This document shows positions 1 to 8,819 of a DNA stretch of 61,342 nt, piece after piece. This stretch comes from Candidatus Burkholderia humilis (GTDB lineage Bacteria > Pseudomonadota > Gammaproteobacteria > Burkholderiales > Burkholderiaceae). The notes under the pieces were generated by a model. The model was not told the origin of the DNA. It did no database searches and saw only the letters and a list, made by a program, of their open reading frames with translations. A program made the position numbers and the translations under genes. The stretch's first letter is position 1, and each line of letters begins with the position of its first letter. The stretch is from positions 1-61,342 of the forward strand of contig LFMX01000026.1 of NCBI GenBank assembly GCA_001184405.1, written 5' to 3'.

Positions 1-1040
1 ATGCGGTGCGGTAATAAGCACGAGCCCCGAACACATCATGAACCCGACGCCGAGCGCGATCGCAACGAACCCCGCATGCCGCGCTGCGACGGGAACGCCC
101 GCGCCGATCCAGTAAGCCCACACGCACATTGGCCGCCTGTCCGATGGCCAGCGGCACCATGAATGCCACTGACGCCACGTTCAACGCGATCTGATGCGCC
201 GCTAGCGACGCCTCGCGGAGCAGCCCGACCATCAATCCCGGTCGCGAGAAACAAGGTCGATTCGACGCCATACGTAATCGCCACCGGCCAGCCGATGCCG
301 AACAATTCGCCCATCAACGGCCAATGCGGCCGCGCGCGCACCACGAAATGCCGATACCGCGGCCGCAAATGCAGAAACGCAACGAGCGCGAGCGCAATGA
401 GCCAGACGGTGATGGTCGTCGCCATCGCGGAGCCGAGAAAGCCCTCGCGCGGCAGGCCGTATGCGCCATGAATCAGCCTGTAGTTGAGAAAGCCGTTCAC
501 GAACACGCCGCCGATCGATACCCACAGCAGCCGCCGCGCCGCGCCGATCGCGGGCAGAAACGCGCGCATCATCCCCACGCCGATCAGGCTGCCCGGCGTG
601 CCCCAGCACCGCGCAATATTCGCCGACGTTCTTCGCAAGCAAAGCAGGCTCGTGGAACGCCAGCAGAATCTGCCCGGCATAACTCAACAGCGCGAACGCG
701 TGCACCGCGAGCAGCAGCGGCAGCACGAACCCCGTCCAGTAGATGCGCGGCACGCGATCGTCCGCGTTCGCGCCGCGCGCATGCACCACCGATATCCTCG
801 CCGATGTTAGCACGCCCTGCAACAAGGTCACGACGACAAAAAAAGAGATTCGCGCCCAGACCGCCCACCGCGAGTGCATCGGGGCCGAGCGAGCCGAGCA
901 GAATCGTATCGGTGACGCCTATCGCCATTTACGACAGTTGCGCGATGGCGAGCGGCGCGGCGGGCCGTATCGACCGCATGGCGGGACAACAACGGCGGCG
1001 GTTGATGCGTGCGCGTGGCGCGCGTGAATGGCGGTTGCAT
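1..1040 (-). pseudogene. MATE-family efflux transporter, broken and cut by left edge
   Basis: This is a remnant of a NorM-like multidrug and toxin extrusion exporter, an inner-membrane drug/cation antiporter of about 450 residues. MATE-like segments appear in three frames. The first contains GVTDTILLGSLGPDAL near 928-870, the second contains the membrane stretch WTGFVLPLLLAVHAF near 735-690, and the third contains VSIGGVFVNGFLNYRLIHGAYGLP near 530-460. Frame changes fall at about 845 (an A7 run), 615 and 245. An in-frame TAA at 929-931 sits where the family has Gln after AQLS, so CAA to TAA is the likely change. The C-terminus lies beyond the window. It cannot give a working transporter. Confidence 0.85.
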
Positions 1041-1191
1041 GGTGGAAATGAAAGAACGTTCCGTGTGAAGCGCCGCGCTGAAACCCGAACGAAAGACGAC
1101 TAGCTTAGGTGCTCGCGCGCGGCATGTCGATGACGCGCACTGTTATCGCCGGGTTTCGGCAAATGCATGACGCGTCAGCGCTAAAAGCGTG

Positions 1192-1407
1192 TTACTCCGG
1201 CACGCGAATGGTCTGCCCGTCGAGTTTCACGACTTGTCCCGCGCGAATCTTCGCGGTCTTGCGCAATTCCACTTTGCCGTCGACGGTGACATCGCCCATT
1301 TCGACGCGCGCCTTGGCCGAGCCGCCGCTGTCGGCCAAGCCCATCAGCTTGAGCAGATTGTGCAGTTCGATGAAATCGCCAGTGAGCGTGAATTGAAGTG
1401 GCGGCAT
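1192..1407 (-). CDS. small S4-domain RNA-binding protein (YbcJ-like)
   Basis: A 71-residue protein that is almost entirely one S4 RNA-binding fold, the usual size for the YbcJ family. The motif FIELHNLLKLMGLADSGG is followed by AKARVEMGDVTVDG, the typical S4 beta-hairpin. The role of this family is not settled; it probably binds structured RNA. A longer start at 1518 is open, but the upstream residues look like shadow sequence, so the ATG at 1407 (MPPLQF) is preferred. No strong ribosome binding site is seen. It stands alone between the broken MATE gene and a secreted-protein gene pointing the other way. Confidence 0.75.
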   Translation of the reverse strand: MPPLQFTLTGDFIELHNLLKLMGLADSGGSAKARVEMGDVTVDGKVELRKTAKIRAGQVVKLDGQTIRVPE

Positions 1408-1692
1408 GGCAGCGGAAAAACGGGAAGCGTTGAGCGAAGGCGGCAATGATAAACCAACCGTCCGGCCGCACCGGGCACGCGCCGTGCTCCGAACTCGCCG
1501 ACTGCGGCAATCGTGCACGAATCAAAGTGTAGCGAGATGAAACCACCGGTAACAATGACTGAATCTCGCGAACTCGTCTCGTTGCCGCTCGTCAGATGGT
1601 TTGATCGATCCAGCTTCGGTCATCTTTCAATCGACAAAACTCGCGCATTCTTTTTTGATGCGCCGACGCCAACTAAAGAGAGGACAAAGCTC

Positions 1693-2088
1693 ATGACTCG
1701 CGCTCGAATCCTGGTGATCGGTACGGCTTTCGCCGCTTTCGCCGCTTTCACCGCCACCTACGCGCAAACCACGCAGCCGGATCAGACGATGCAACCCGCG
1801 CCCGGCGCCGCCATGCAGGCCCAGCCCGTGACGCCGCCGCAAAACATGGTCGCGCCCGCGCCGACCGATCCGCTGGTCCAGAAGCGCAACGCCAACGCTC
1901 AGGCGAACGCGGAGTATCACGCGTCGAAGAAGGCGTCGAAGGCGGAGCTGAAGGCATCGAACAAACAGGCGAAGGAGCAATACAAGGAAGAGGTGAGCAA
2001 CGCGAAGATCAACCGCAAGGCCGACAAGGCCGAACTGAACGAAGTCACCGATTCGCACAAGCCGAAGGACGCAAGCGCGCCGCAATAA
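1693..2088 (+). CDS. putative secreted Lys/Ala/Gln-rich protein
   Basis: A 131-residue protein of unknown function. The start at 1693 is chosen because AGAGAGGA (1676-1683) precedes it and because it begins a good Sec signal peptide: basic MTRAR, a hydrophobic core ILVIGTAFAAFAAF, then a likely cleavage after TYA. The mature part starts with a Pro/Gln-rich section (about residues 25-65). It then becomes a highly charged helical tail rich in Lys, Ala and Glu, and is probably periplasmic. The next gene, 27 bases downstream, encodes a similar but shorter protein, so the two may be related and co-transcribed. No domain was recognised. Confidence 0.7.
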   Translation: MTRARILVIGTAFAAFAAFTATYAQTTQPDQTMQPAPGAAMQAQPVTPPQNMVAPAPTDPLVQKRNANAQANAEYHASKKASKAELKASNKQAKEQYKEEVSNAKINRKADKAELNEVTDSHKPKDASAPQ

Positions 2089-2115
2089 GCGGCCGGACCA
2101 TCCAGGAAGAACATC

Positions 2116-2373
2116 ATGAAGAAGAGCAAGAACGCTGTGCTGGCCGCGCTGATTGCGGGCGCGTTGACGGGCGTAAGCGCGATGTCGTTCGCCCAATCGA
2201 CTTCCGATGCACCGGGCGCCGCCGATCAGAAGGCGTCCAAGGAGCAGACGAAGGCCGACAAGAAGGCCGCCGTCGCGCAAGCCAAGGCGGACAAGAAGAA
2301 GACCGAGGCGCAATCCAAGGCCAATGAAGCCACCGCGGACGCCAAGGTGAAGAACGCGAAGGACGCGGACTAA
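2116..2373 (+). CDS. small secreted Lys/Ala-rich protein
   Basis: An 85-residue protein with a signal peptide (MKKSKNAVLAALIAGALTGV, likely cut after SFA). Its mature segment is almost only Lys, Ala, Asp, Glu and Gln with repeating K-A-D-K units, probably one long charged helix. AGGAAGA lies just upstream of the ATG. It follows the similar gene at 1693 and ends at a strong hairpin, which suggests a two-gene unit. Function unknown; periplasmic location is inferred from the signal peptide. Confidence 0.7.
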   Translation: MKKSKNAVLAALIAGALTGVSAMSFAQSTSDAPGAADQKASKEQTKADKKAAVAQAKADKKKTEAQSKANEATADAKVKNAKDAD

Positions 2374-2394
2374 GTCCATTCCTTTTCGTAACGA

Positions 2395-2426
2395 GCGGCC
2401 CGTCCGGTTCACGCCGGACGGGCCGC
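2395..2426 (+). terminator. GC-rich hairpin after the secreted-protein pair
   Basis: A perfect 13-bp inverted repeat (GCGGCCCGTCCGG and its complement) around a 6-base loop, 22 bases after the stop at 2373. The following T run is short (GTTT), so it is a moderate intrinsic terminator. Confidence 0.7.
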
Positions 2427-2481
2427 GCTGCGTTTAAAAAGGGCCAAAAGCTGTGCGCGGACAATCACTTGCAGGCGAAGC

Positions 2482-2497
2482 TTGTATGGATATACAG
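2482..2497 (+). promoter_or_regulatory. LexA-like SOS box
   Basis: TTGTATGGATATACAG matches the LexA operator CTGTATATATATACAG at 13 of 16 positions, including the CAG half-site. It lies 35 bases before a GTG (2532) that could start the downstream UvrD-type helicase. This fits SOS control, as is known for uvrD in other bacteria. Confidence 0.55.
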
Positions 2498-2531
2498 TGT
2501 GCGTCACTTCAATCCGCTGCCTCGTTTTCTC

Positions 2532-4585
2532 GTGTTCACGCTTCCTGAAATCGACGTTCAAAAAGATCAAGCCGCAGTGGATTACCTGGCGAAGCTCAAC
2601 GAAGCGCAGCGTGCGGCAGTCGAATTCGGCGTCGATGAACCGGATCGCTGCGGCGGGCCGTTGCTGGTGATTGCGGGCGCGGGATCGGGGAAGACGAATA
2701 CGCTGGCGCATCCTGTCGGGCATTTGCTGGTGAAGGGCGCGGACCCGCATCGCATACTGCTGCTAACGTTTTCGCGCCGCGCCGCGCTCGAAATGACGCG
2801 GCGGGTCACGCGCATCGCGATAAACGCGCTCGGCAGCAAAAGCACCATCGCGCAAGGTCTGACGTGGTCCGGCACGTTCCACAGTGTCGGCGTGCGGCTG
2901 TTGCGCGATTACGCCGATCTCGTCGGGCTCGCGCCGTCGTTCACCATCAACGATCGCGAAGATTCCGCCGATCTGATGAACCTCGTGCGCCACGAACTCG
3001 GGTTGTCATCGAAGGAAAAGCGTTTTCCGGCCAAGTCGACGTGCTTTTCCATTTACTCGCGCGTCGTGAACACGGGCGCGGCCTCGATTACGACGATCTC
3101 TTGCTCTACTGGTCGCATCTAGCCGCCGAACCGTCGATCGCCGCTGATCTCGCGAGCCGTTTCGATCACGTGCTCGTCGATGAGTATCAGGACACGAACC
3201 GCCTGCAGTCCACCATTCTGCTTGCGATGAAACCGGACGGCCGCGGCCTCACAGTCGTCGGCGACGATGCGCAGTCCATCTATTCGTTTCGCGGCGCGAC
3301 GGTGCGCAATATCCTCGATTTTCCGCAGCACTTCGATCCGCCCGCATCGACCGTTACGCTCGATCGCAACTATCGTTCGACGCAGCCGATTCTCGAAGCA
3401 TCCAACGCAGTGATCGATCTCGCCGCCGAGCGCTACACGAAGAACTTGTGGGCCGACAAGGCATCGGCGCAAAAGCCGCGCGGCGTGTCCGTCGCGGACG
3501 AAGCCGATCAGGCGCGCTATGTCGTCGAAAAAGTGCTCGAAGCACGCGAAGGCGGCATGAAGCTCAAGTCGCAGGCCGTGCTGTTTCGCGCGGCGCATCA
3601 CAGCGCGACGCTCGAAATCGAACTCACGCGAAGGAACATTCCGTTCGTGAAGTTCGGCGGCCTGAAGTTTCTCGATTCCGTTCACGTGAAGGACGTGCTC
3701 GCGGTGTTGCGGTGGGCGGAAAATCCGCGCGATCGCGTCGCGGGTTTTCGGGTCGCGCAACTGCTGCCGGGCATCGGGCCGGCGCTGGCCGGGCGTCTGC
3801 TCGACAGCGTCGCGGAGCATGTTGCGCAGCCAGCGAGCGCGGATCTGTCGATCGGTGCGCCCGCGACCGGCGCGCTCGCCGCGATTAACGGTTTTGCCGC
3901 GCCCGCGCGCGCAAGCGAAGACTGGCCGCGCTTCGTCGGCCTGATGGCGAAACTCGTTGGACGCGAAGCAGGCTGGCCGGCCGAATTCGAAATGATCCGC
4001 CGCTGGTACGAATAGCACCTCGAACGCAATCACGAAGACGCGGTCATTCGTATCGGCGATATAATGCAGATGGAGAGCATTGCATCAACGTATCCGACGC
4101 GCGAGCGTTTCCTGACCGAACTCACGCTCGATCCGCCTGACGCCACCAGCGACGAATTCGGCGTGCCGATGCTCGACGAAGATTATCTGATCCTCTCGAC
4201 GATCCATTCGGCCAAAGGTCAGGAATGGCGCAACGTGTTCGTGCTGAACGGCGTGGACGGCTGCATTCCGTCCAATCTCGGAACGGGCAGCGACGAGGAA
4301 ATCGATGAAGAGCGGCGTCTGCTGTATGTCGCGATGACGCGCGCGAAAGAGGATTTGCACATCATCACGCCGCAGCGTTTTTACGTGACAACCCAGACCC
4401 ATCTGGGCGACCGGCACGTATGGGCGCAGCGCACGCGTTTCATCACGCCGCATCTCATGCCGAAATTCGATGCCTGCGCCTGGCCACCGCCGCTGCCCAT
4501 GGCTGTGCCGATGGCGGCGGGACTGGCCGCGGCCGCGAAGGCGAAGATCGATATCGCGGCGCGGCTGAAGGGAATGTGGGAGTAG
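2532..4585 (+). pseudogene. UvrD/Rep-type superfamily 1 DNA helicase, broken
   Basis: An ATP-dependent 3'-5' DNA helicase in three pieces. The first has Walker A AGAGSGKT and the TFSRRAALEM region. The second, in another frame, has LDYDDLLLYW, Walker B DEYQDTN, GDDAQSIYSFRGA and DRNYRSTQ. The third has STIHSAKGQEW and VAMTRAKE. The join near 3075 changes frame and also lacks the linker normally found between SIYSRVV and LDYDD, so bases are missing there. An in-frame TAG at 4013-4015 follows RRWYE. A TTG-initiated reading from 2469 is open, but GTG 2532 fits better with the LexA-like box. It converges with the gene ending at 4593. Confidence 0.88.
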
Positions 4586-4592
4586 ACGGCTT

Positions 4593-5364
4593 TTAGTGTT
4601 CCGCGCTCGACGGCTTCGGCATGCGCGGCGGCGCGAAGATATTGCGCAGCCAGCCTGCAAAGCGCATGAAGCCGTCATACGGCTCGTCGATAAACAGTTC
4701 CGGCCGCAGCGAGCTCATGTACTCCATCACTTGCTTGGCCTTGGCTTCCTGCTTCTAAATCGAACTGAAGTGGATGCCCAGGCGCAGCATACAGCGCAGT
4801 TCGCCGAGCTTTTCGCGCGCGTACGAACCCGTGCCGTTTTCCACAGCGATCTTCGTTTCATACACGCGCTGACGCAGCTAATCCGCGAGACGGAAGACGG
4901 GCGTCTGCATGCGCGCCTCGACATCGCGGATATCTCTTCGGCGGCGGATTTGATCTGCGTGGCGAGCATATCGATTTGCGATGCATCGCCGTTCGCCTGC
5001 GTGATGATCGCCGTCGCCCACGCCCGCGACGCGTTGACCAGATCCTCCGCCGTCCAGTCCGGGCGCACGGCGAAGGCGAAACCGTGTTCGGCGGCCTGTT
5101 GCATCAATAGCTCGACGACTTCGGGGAATTCCTTGTCGAGCGCGCATTTGGCCCACGTGTACTGGCCGTGCGTCAGCGTGCGCTGAAAACGGCCTGTTCG
5201 GTGAGTGGCGACGGATTATCGAGCAGCTTCGCACGCAGAAAGTCCTCGAACGAGGGCGTGACGAATTGCGGGTCGAACTTCGTCGACAGCCGGATAAAGG
5301 TCTCGAAATCGCGATTGAGCGACGCGAGGGTTTCTTCGCGAAACGAAAGGGTGACTTGACGCAT
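4593..5364 (-). pseudogene. conserved unknown protein, broken
   Basis: The remnant of a gene of about 255 codons. It starts at 5364 (MRQVTLSFREETL) and ends with the TAA at 4593-4595, only seven bases from the convergent helicase. Readable parts include RLSTKFDPQFVTPSFEDFLR, then in another frame PDWTAEDLVNASRAW, then RMQTPVFRLAD, then EAKAKQVMEYMSSLRPEL. Frame changes occur near 5180 and 4935. TAG stops stand at 4878-4880 (FRLAD*LRQRVYE) and 4755-4757 (HFSSI*KQEAK). Both are likely CAG to TAG, because Gln fits the surrounding helical sequence. I do not recognise the family. Confidence 0.7.
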
Positions 5365-5570
5365 GTTGGTTCCCGTATCCGCATCCGACATGCTGGCCGA
5401 AGGCGTAATTGCAGTCGGCTCCGCTCTCTCGGCGGAGTCCGTTCGTTATTGATAACGGCGAACCCGCCGGGAACTTGAGTGCCGATTGAAAGCGGAACGT
5501 TTGCGTAGAGTGAATGTTCTGGTTGGGTAGTGTTCGTGGCGATTCGGCGGGCCGTCCGCAGGGTATATGC

Positions 5571-5789
5571 GTCGAAGCGCTAACAAAGGTAGGGCCGATT
5601 AGTGACGAGACGTTGCCACGTGCAAGAGTGGTTCGGTGATTGACCACTGGGTCTTGAGAGGCGTTTGCGCCAACCGCGAGGCGAGCGTTGTCTAAGCGCG
5701 GAGGGCGCGTATTGATGAAAGCGCCAACCCAAGGTAGGGCCGAATAGCGACAAAACGTTGCCGTGTGCGAGGTCGTTTCGGTGATTCAC
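5571..5789. repeat. two imperfect tandem copies, 144-bp period
   Basis: The core at 5589-5640 (GGTAGGGCCGATTAG...) recurs at 5733-5784 (GGTAGGGCCGAATAG...), with shared ACGTTGCC and TTCGGTGATT segments and matching upstream GCGC(T/C)AAC. Copies differ at roughly one base in six. Their origin is unknown. Confidence 0.65.
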
Positions 5790-5997
5790 TGCCGGGTTCC
5801 CAAACCGACCTACACCGGCCGTGCAGCAGACCGGAGTAAGCCGAAGGGGACCGTTACCTGTGTAGGCGAGAAAGCACGGATTGCATGGGTGCCAGGACCC
5901 GAATGGCCTATGAGAGCACTTTCTACTGGACCCACGGAATCAAGAAAACCCATCACACGAGGCATGCTGTGGGCGTGGTTGAAAAGCTGCTTTCTTT

Positions 5998-6031
5998 GAT
6001 TACTTTCTTTGCAGCAGCAAAGAAAGTAATC
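5998..6031. repeat. perfect 15-bp inverted repeat
   Basis: GATTACTTTCTTTGC and its exact complement flank the loop AGCA. The arms are AT-rich and there is no T run in either direction, so it looks like a dispersed palindromic element more than a terminator. Confidence 0.65.
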
Positions 6032-6089
6032 CCCCCGCCGGGGAGGCGGCTACTGAATAAAAAAAACAAGAAACCAGCAGCAAAAGAAA

Positions 6090-6414
6090 TCATTTCAACA
6101 CAACAAACTGCCAAACAAAGAACACCCCGATCGAAACCGCAATTGTCAAAAGCGGCCGCTTAGTAAGCGCAGAAACCCCAACCGCAGCAATAGCAGCAAC
6201 AAGCTGCAGATTACGCCAAGTAATCTCGGCTCCACTCCCCATGCGGCGCAACAGTCATCGGCACGATGATCGCCGTAAGCACCGTCACCGGCACAAACCC
6301 AAGCGCCATGCGCACGACGGGCGAAAACGTCACCCGCTCCCCGAGCACAAAAACGGCCGCACGAATCACATAAGTCACGACCGCCATACCCAAAATCAAC
6401 AGCACATAATTCAT
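6090..6414 (-). pseudogene. azlD: AzlD-type branched-chain amino acid exporter small subunit, frameshifted
   Basis: AzlD is the small membrane partner of AzlC in export of branched-chain amino acids. The N-terminus MNYVLLILGMAVVTYVIRAA and the motif ALGFVPVTVLTAIIVPM are normal. After PHGEW the frame is lost and the reading stops at 6211. The missing end is present in another frame (LVAAIAAVGVSALTKRPLLT, ending in WQFVVLK, stop 6090-6092). One indel near 6225-6235 therefore explains the damage. Its ATG overlaps the original azlC stop (ATGA at 6411-6414), the usual translational coupling of this pair. Confidence 0.85.
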
Positions 6415-7168
6415 TGCGTGCGCTCCTTCATGCGCGTATCGGTGCGTTTATCTTCGATCATGGTGAGCACCATCCCGACAATCACACCCACAAAGACCGC
6501 CGCAAGCCGCCTGAGTTTGTGTAAGGCCAGCCTTGCCAAGCAAACGCCAGCACGCCCGAAGCAACCGCCGCCGCGATAAACCGCAGCGCCACCAACTGCG
6601 GCACGATGATCGCGATAAACGTAGCGACCATCGCAAAGTCGAGGGCGAGCGACTTCAGCCCCGGAAACGCCGCGCCGAACAGCAACCCCGCAAGCGTGCA
6701 AGCCTGCCAGTTGAGATACATCGCCAAGCCCGAGCCGAAGAAATAATGCGGACCGGTCTCGCCCGGCGCGCGCTTCTGATAATGCGCGTACGTGACAGCG
6801 AAAACCTCATCGGTAAGCATACCCGCAAGCGCCCAACGCCAGCGCGCAGGCAGATGCGCGACATACGGCGCGAGCGTCGCGGAATACAAAACGTGACGCA
6901 GATTGACGACGAGCGTCGTCGCCAGAATCACGGCAAAGCTCGCATTGCATGCAATCAATCCGATGGCGATGAACTGCGCCGAGCCCGCGAGCACCACGAG
7001 CGACATGAGCTGGCCGTGCCAGAGCGCGACCGGACTCGCGGCGACGAGCGTGCCGAAGATGACGCCGAAGGGCGCGGCGCCGATCATCATCGGGATGGTG
7101 TCGCGCGCGCCGGCGGCGAATTCGCGTGCCGGACTGGCGTGCGTGTGCTGAAGCGATGCGTTATTCAA
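6411..7168 (-). pseudogene. azlC: AzlC-type branched-chain amino acid exporter large subunit, frameshifted near C-terminus
   Basis: AzlC is the multi-spanning subunit of the AzlCD exporter. It begins MNNASLQHTHASPAREF and keeps PMMIGAAPFGVIFGTL and NLRHVLYSATLAPY. After about residue 212 (GWPY, near 6520) the frame slips and reading stops at 6482. The normal last helix LAAVFVGVIVGMVLTMI follows in another frame and stops at 6411, coupled to azlD. Loss of the last membrane helix probably inactivates it, though 93% of the protein could still be made. An AraC-type gene lies upstream in the same direction. Confidence 0.83.
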
Positions 7169-7246
7169 GATGTCCTCCTTAGAGCTGGAGGATAAGCGAG
7201 CGGGCGGCGTCGGCGCTTGTACGTTTTTGCGGTGAAGCGAAGCGCG

Positions 7247-8015
7247 TCAGCGCCTGCGCCCCGGCGGCACGCCGAACGCCCGTTTGAAATGCCGCGTGAA
7301 ATGGCTTTGATCGGTAAAGCCGCTTGCTGCGGCAACATCGGTGACGGATGCGCCCGCGCGCAAGGCCGGCAGCGCCCGCACAATACGCAACTGATTGCGC
7401 CACGCGTGCGGCGCGAGACCCGTTTCGCGCGAAAAGAGCCGCGCCGCGTGAAACGGCGACAGCCCGACCGTCTGCGCCAGTTCGGCGAGCGTGACGGGCG
7501 AGAGCAGATCATCGGCGAGGCGGGATTTCATCAGTTCGACGCGTTTTGCATCGACGGCGAGCAGCGTCGTGACGGCATCGACGAGCGCAGTTTCGGTGGC
7601 GAGCGGATCGACGCCGGTTTCGAGCGCGTGATGTGCAATCACCAGACGCCGCGCGAGATCGGCATCGCGGATGATTTCGGCCGGAAACCACGGCGTCGCC
7701 GATACTTCCCGCGCCAGTTCCTCCACGAACGGCACCGGCAGATAAAACACGCGATACCGCCAGCCCGCGTCCACCGCCCGCGCCCGTGTGCAATTCGCCC
7801 GGATTGATCACCGGCACCGAACCCGCTTCCGCCACATGATGCGAGCCGCGATAGTCATAACATTCCGCGCTCGCCTCGATAACAGGCACCGTGTACGCGT
7901 CGTGCCAGTACGGCGTGAATTCGTGATCATAATACTCGGCCGTGACCATATCCGCGCTGGGCAGAAGCGGCGTGCGCCAGTAGCGCGCGGCGTTGCGGAA
8001 ATGGGCGGCGTTCAT
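7247..8015 (-). pseudogene. AraC-family transcriptional regulator, frameshifted
   Basis: The N-terminal cupin-like sensing domain (starting MNAAHFRNAARYWRTPLLPS, with VPVINPGELHTG) and the C-terminal double helix-turn-helix (LAELAQTVGLSPFHAARLFS, then VAAASGFTDQSHFTRHFKRA) lie in different frames. The change is near 7778 in a CG-rich run, where the expected GARAVDAGW needs two more bases. This is most simply a loss of one CG unit. It sits just upstream of azlC and was probably its activator. The HTH half alone (7247-7774) is open but has no evident start signal. Confidence 0.82.
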
Positions 8016-8060
8016 GGTCTAATGATCAGAGCTTGCCAAAAAACAAAGTCTACAACGTCA

Positions 8061-8531
8061 TCACTTGACGGGGATGGTCGTGCCTTCGGGCATCGGCACG
8101 GCGGTCACGCTGTTTTTCGGGCTGCCGATCGCGATGCGATCGCTATAGGTCAGATAAACGAGCGTGTTGCGTTTCGTATCGACGACACGCACGACATGCA
8201 GCGTCTTGAAGATGAACGACTTGCCCGTGGAGAACACATCGGTTTTCTGTTTGAGCGGTTGCGTGATCCTGATCGGCGCGACCTGACGGCACGCGGTCGA
8301 CGCTTCCGACGGATCTTCCGCGATACCGAGCGTGCCTTTCACGCCGCCCGTGCGCGCCCGCGACACGTAGCAGGTCATACCTTGCACGAGCGGATCGTCA
8401 TACGCTTCGACGGTGACGCGATCCGAGCCGGTAAAGCGAAAGTTGGTGTTGACGCTGGCGATTTCCTCGGCGTGCGCGAGTGTTGCGCCGAAAATCGCAA
8501 GAAGCGAAGCGGCAGTGAGAAAGCGTTTCAT
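8061..8531 (-). CDS. creA: CreA-family periplasmic protein
   Basis: A 156-residue member of the CreA family, conserved proteobacterial exported proteins of unknown biochemical role. It opens with a signal peptide (MKRFLTAASLLAIFGATLAHA, cut before EEIASV). Family-like segments follow: YDDPLVQGMTCYVSRARTGG, then AEDPSEASTACRQVAPI and KTLHVVRVVDTKRNTLVYLTY. Two Cys residues could form a disulfide. The start at 8531 is chosen for the signal peptide; an ATG two codons earlier (8537) is also possible. Intact, with a hairpin at 8558-8585 just upstream. Confidence 0.85.
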   Translation of the reverse strand: MKRFLTAASLLAIFGATLAHAEEIASVNTNFRFTGSDRVTVEAYDDPLVQGMTCYVSRARTGGVKGTLGIAEDPSEASTACRQVAPIRITQPLKQKTDVFSTGKSFIFKTLHVVRVVDTKRNTLVYLTYSDRIAIGSPKNSVTAVPMPEGTTIPVK

Positions 8532-8557
8532 CGGCATCCCCGGAAGACAGAAAAGGA

Positions 8558-8585
8558 AAGGGCGTCGTATTGTAGCGACGCCCTT
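8558..8585 (-). terminator. hairpin between small membrane-peptide gene and creA
   Basis: AAGGGCGTCG and its complement surround an 8-base loop. On the minus strand it is followed by TTTCCTTTTCT and could end transcription of the 24-residue gene. On the plus strand it is followed by CGTTTTT, so it may work both ways. Confidence 0.6.
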
Positions 8586-8613
8586 CGTTTTTGCCGATTT
8601 CACGTGCAGCCGG

Positions 8614-8688
8614 TCAGTGAAAGATCAGATACAGAATCACCAGCACCACCACCGACACACCGAGCAGCCATCCGAGTAGATAAGGCAT
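8614..8688 (-). CDS. 24-residue single-span membrane peptide
   Basis: A very short gene below usual size cut-offs, encoding MPYLLGWLLG followed by VSVVVLVILYLIFH. It is one hydrophobic helix with a Gly-rich start and no charge except the final His. The support is an ideal ribosome binding site, AAGGAGGACG (8691-8700), two bases before the ATG, and a hairpin terminator 30 bases after the stop. Such peptides often assist membrane complexes, but I do not recognise the family and no partner is adjacent. It lies between creA and the GntR regulator. Confidence 0.6.
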   Translation of the reverse strand: MPYLLGWLLGVSVVVLVILYLIFH

Positions 8689-8819
8689 GTCGTCCTCCTT
8701 GAGCGTCTTGTTTTCGACGGTTTCAGTATCGCGAAGACGAAAGCCGGGCGTCAGCCGTGTGCGGCTGAAATGCGTGTAGGTGTCGTCCCATCATCCATTA
8801 CGGTGGCGTTACGGTCTTG

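Larger units (their letters stand above)
5365..6089. other. gene-poor, repeat-bearing region
   Basis: About 725 bases with no supportable gene. It holds two imperfect 144-bp-spaced repeat copies (5571-5645 and 5715-5789) and a perfect hairpin at 5998-6031, followed by an A-rich stretch (6050-6130) poorer in GC than its surroundings. An open frame at 5885-6163 reads LLSLITFFAAAKKV across the hairpin. From memory, similar short frames recur between genes in Burkholderia, so I treat it as repeat-derived and not as a gene. Confidence 0.5.

Noticed and set aside
5885..6163. A 92-codon open frame as a real gene
   Set aside because: It spans the palindrome and an A-rich stretch, has no ribosome binding site, and reads through repeat sequence.
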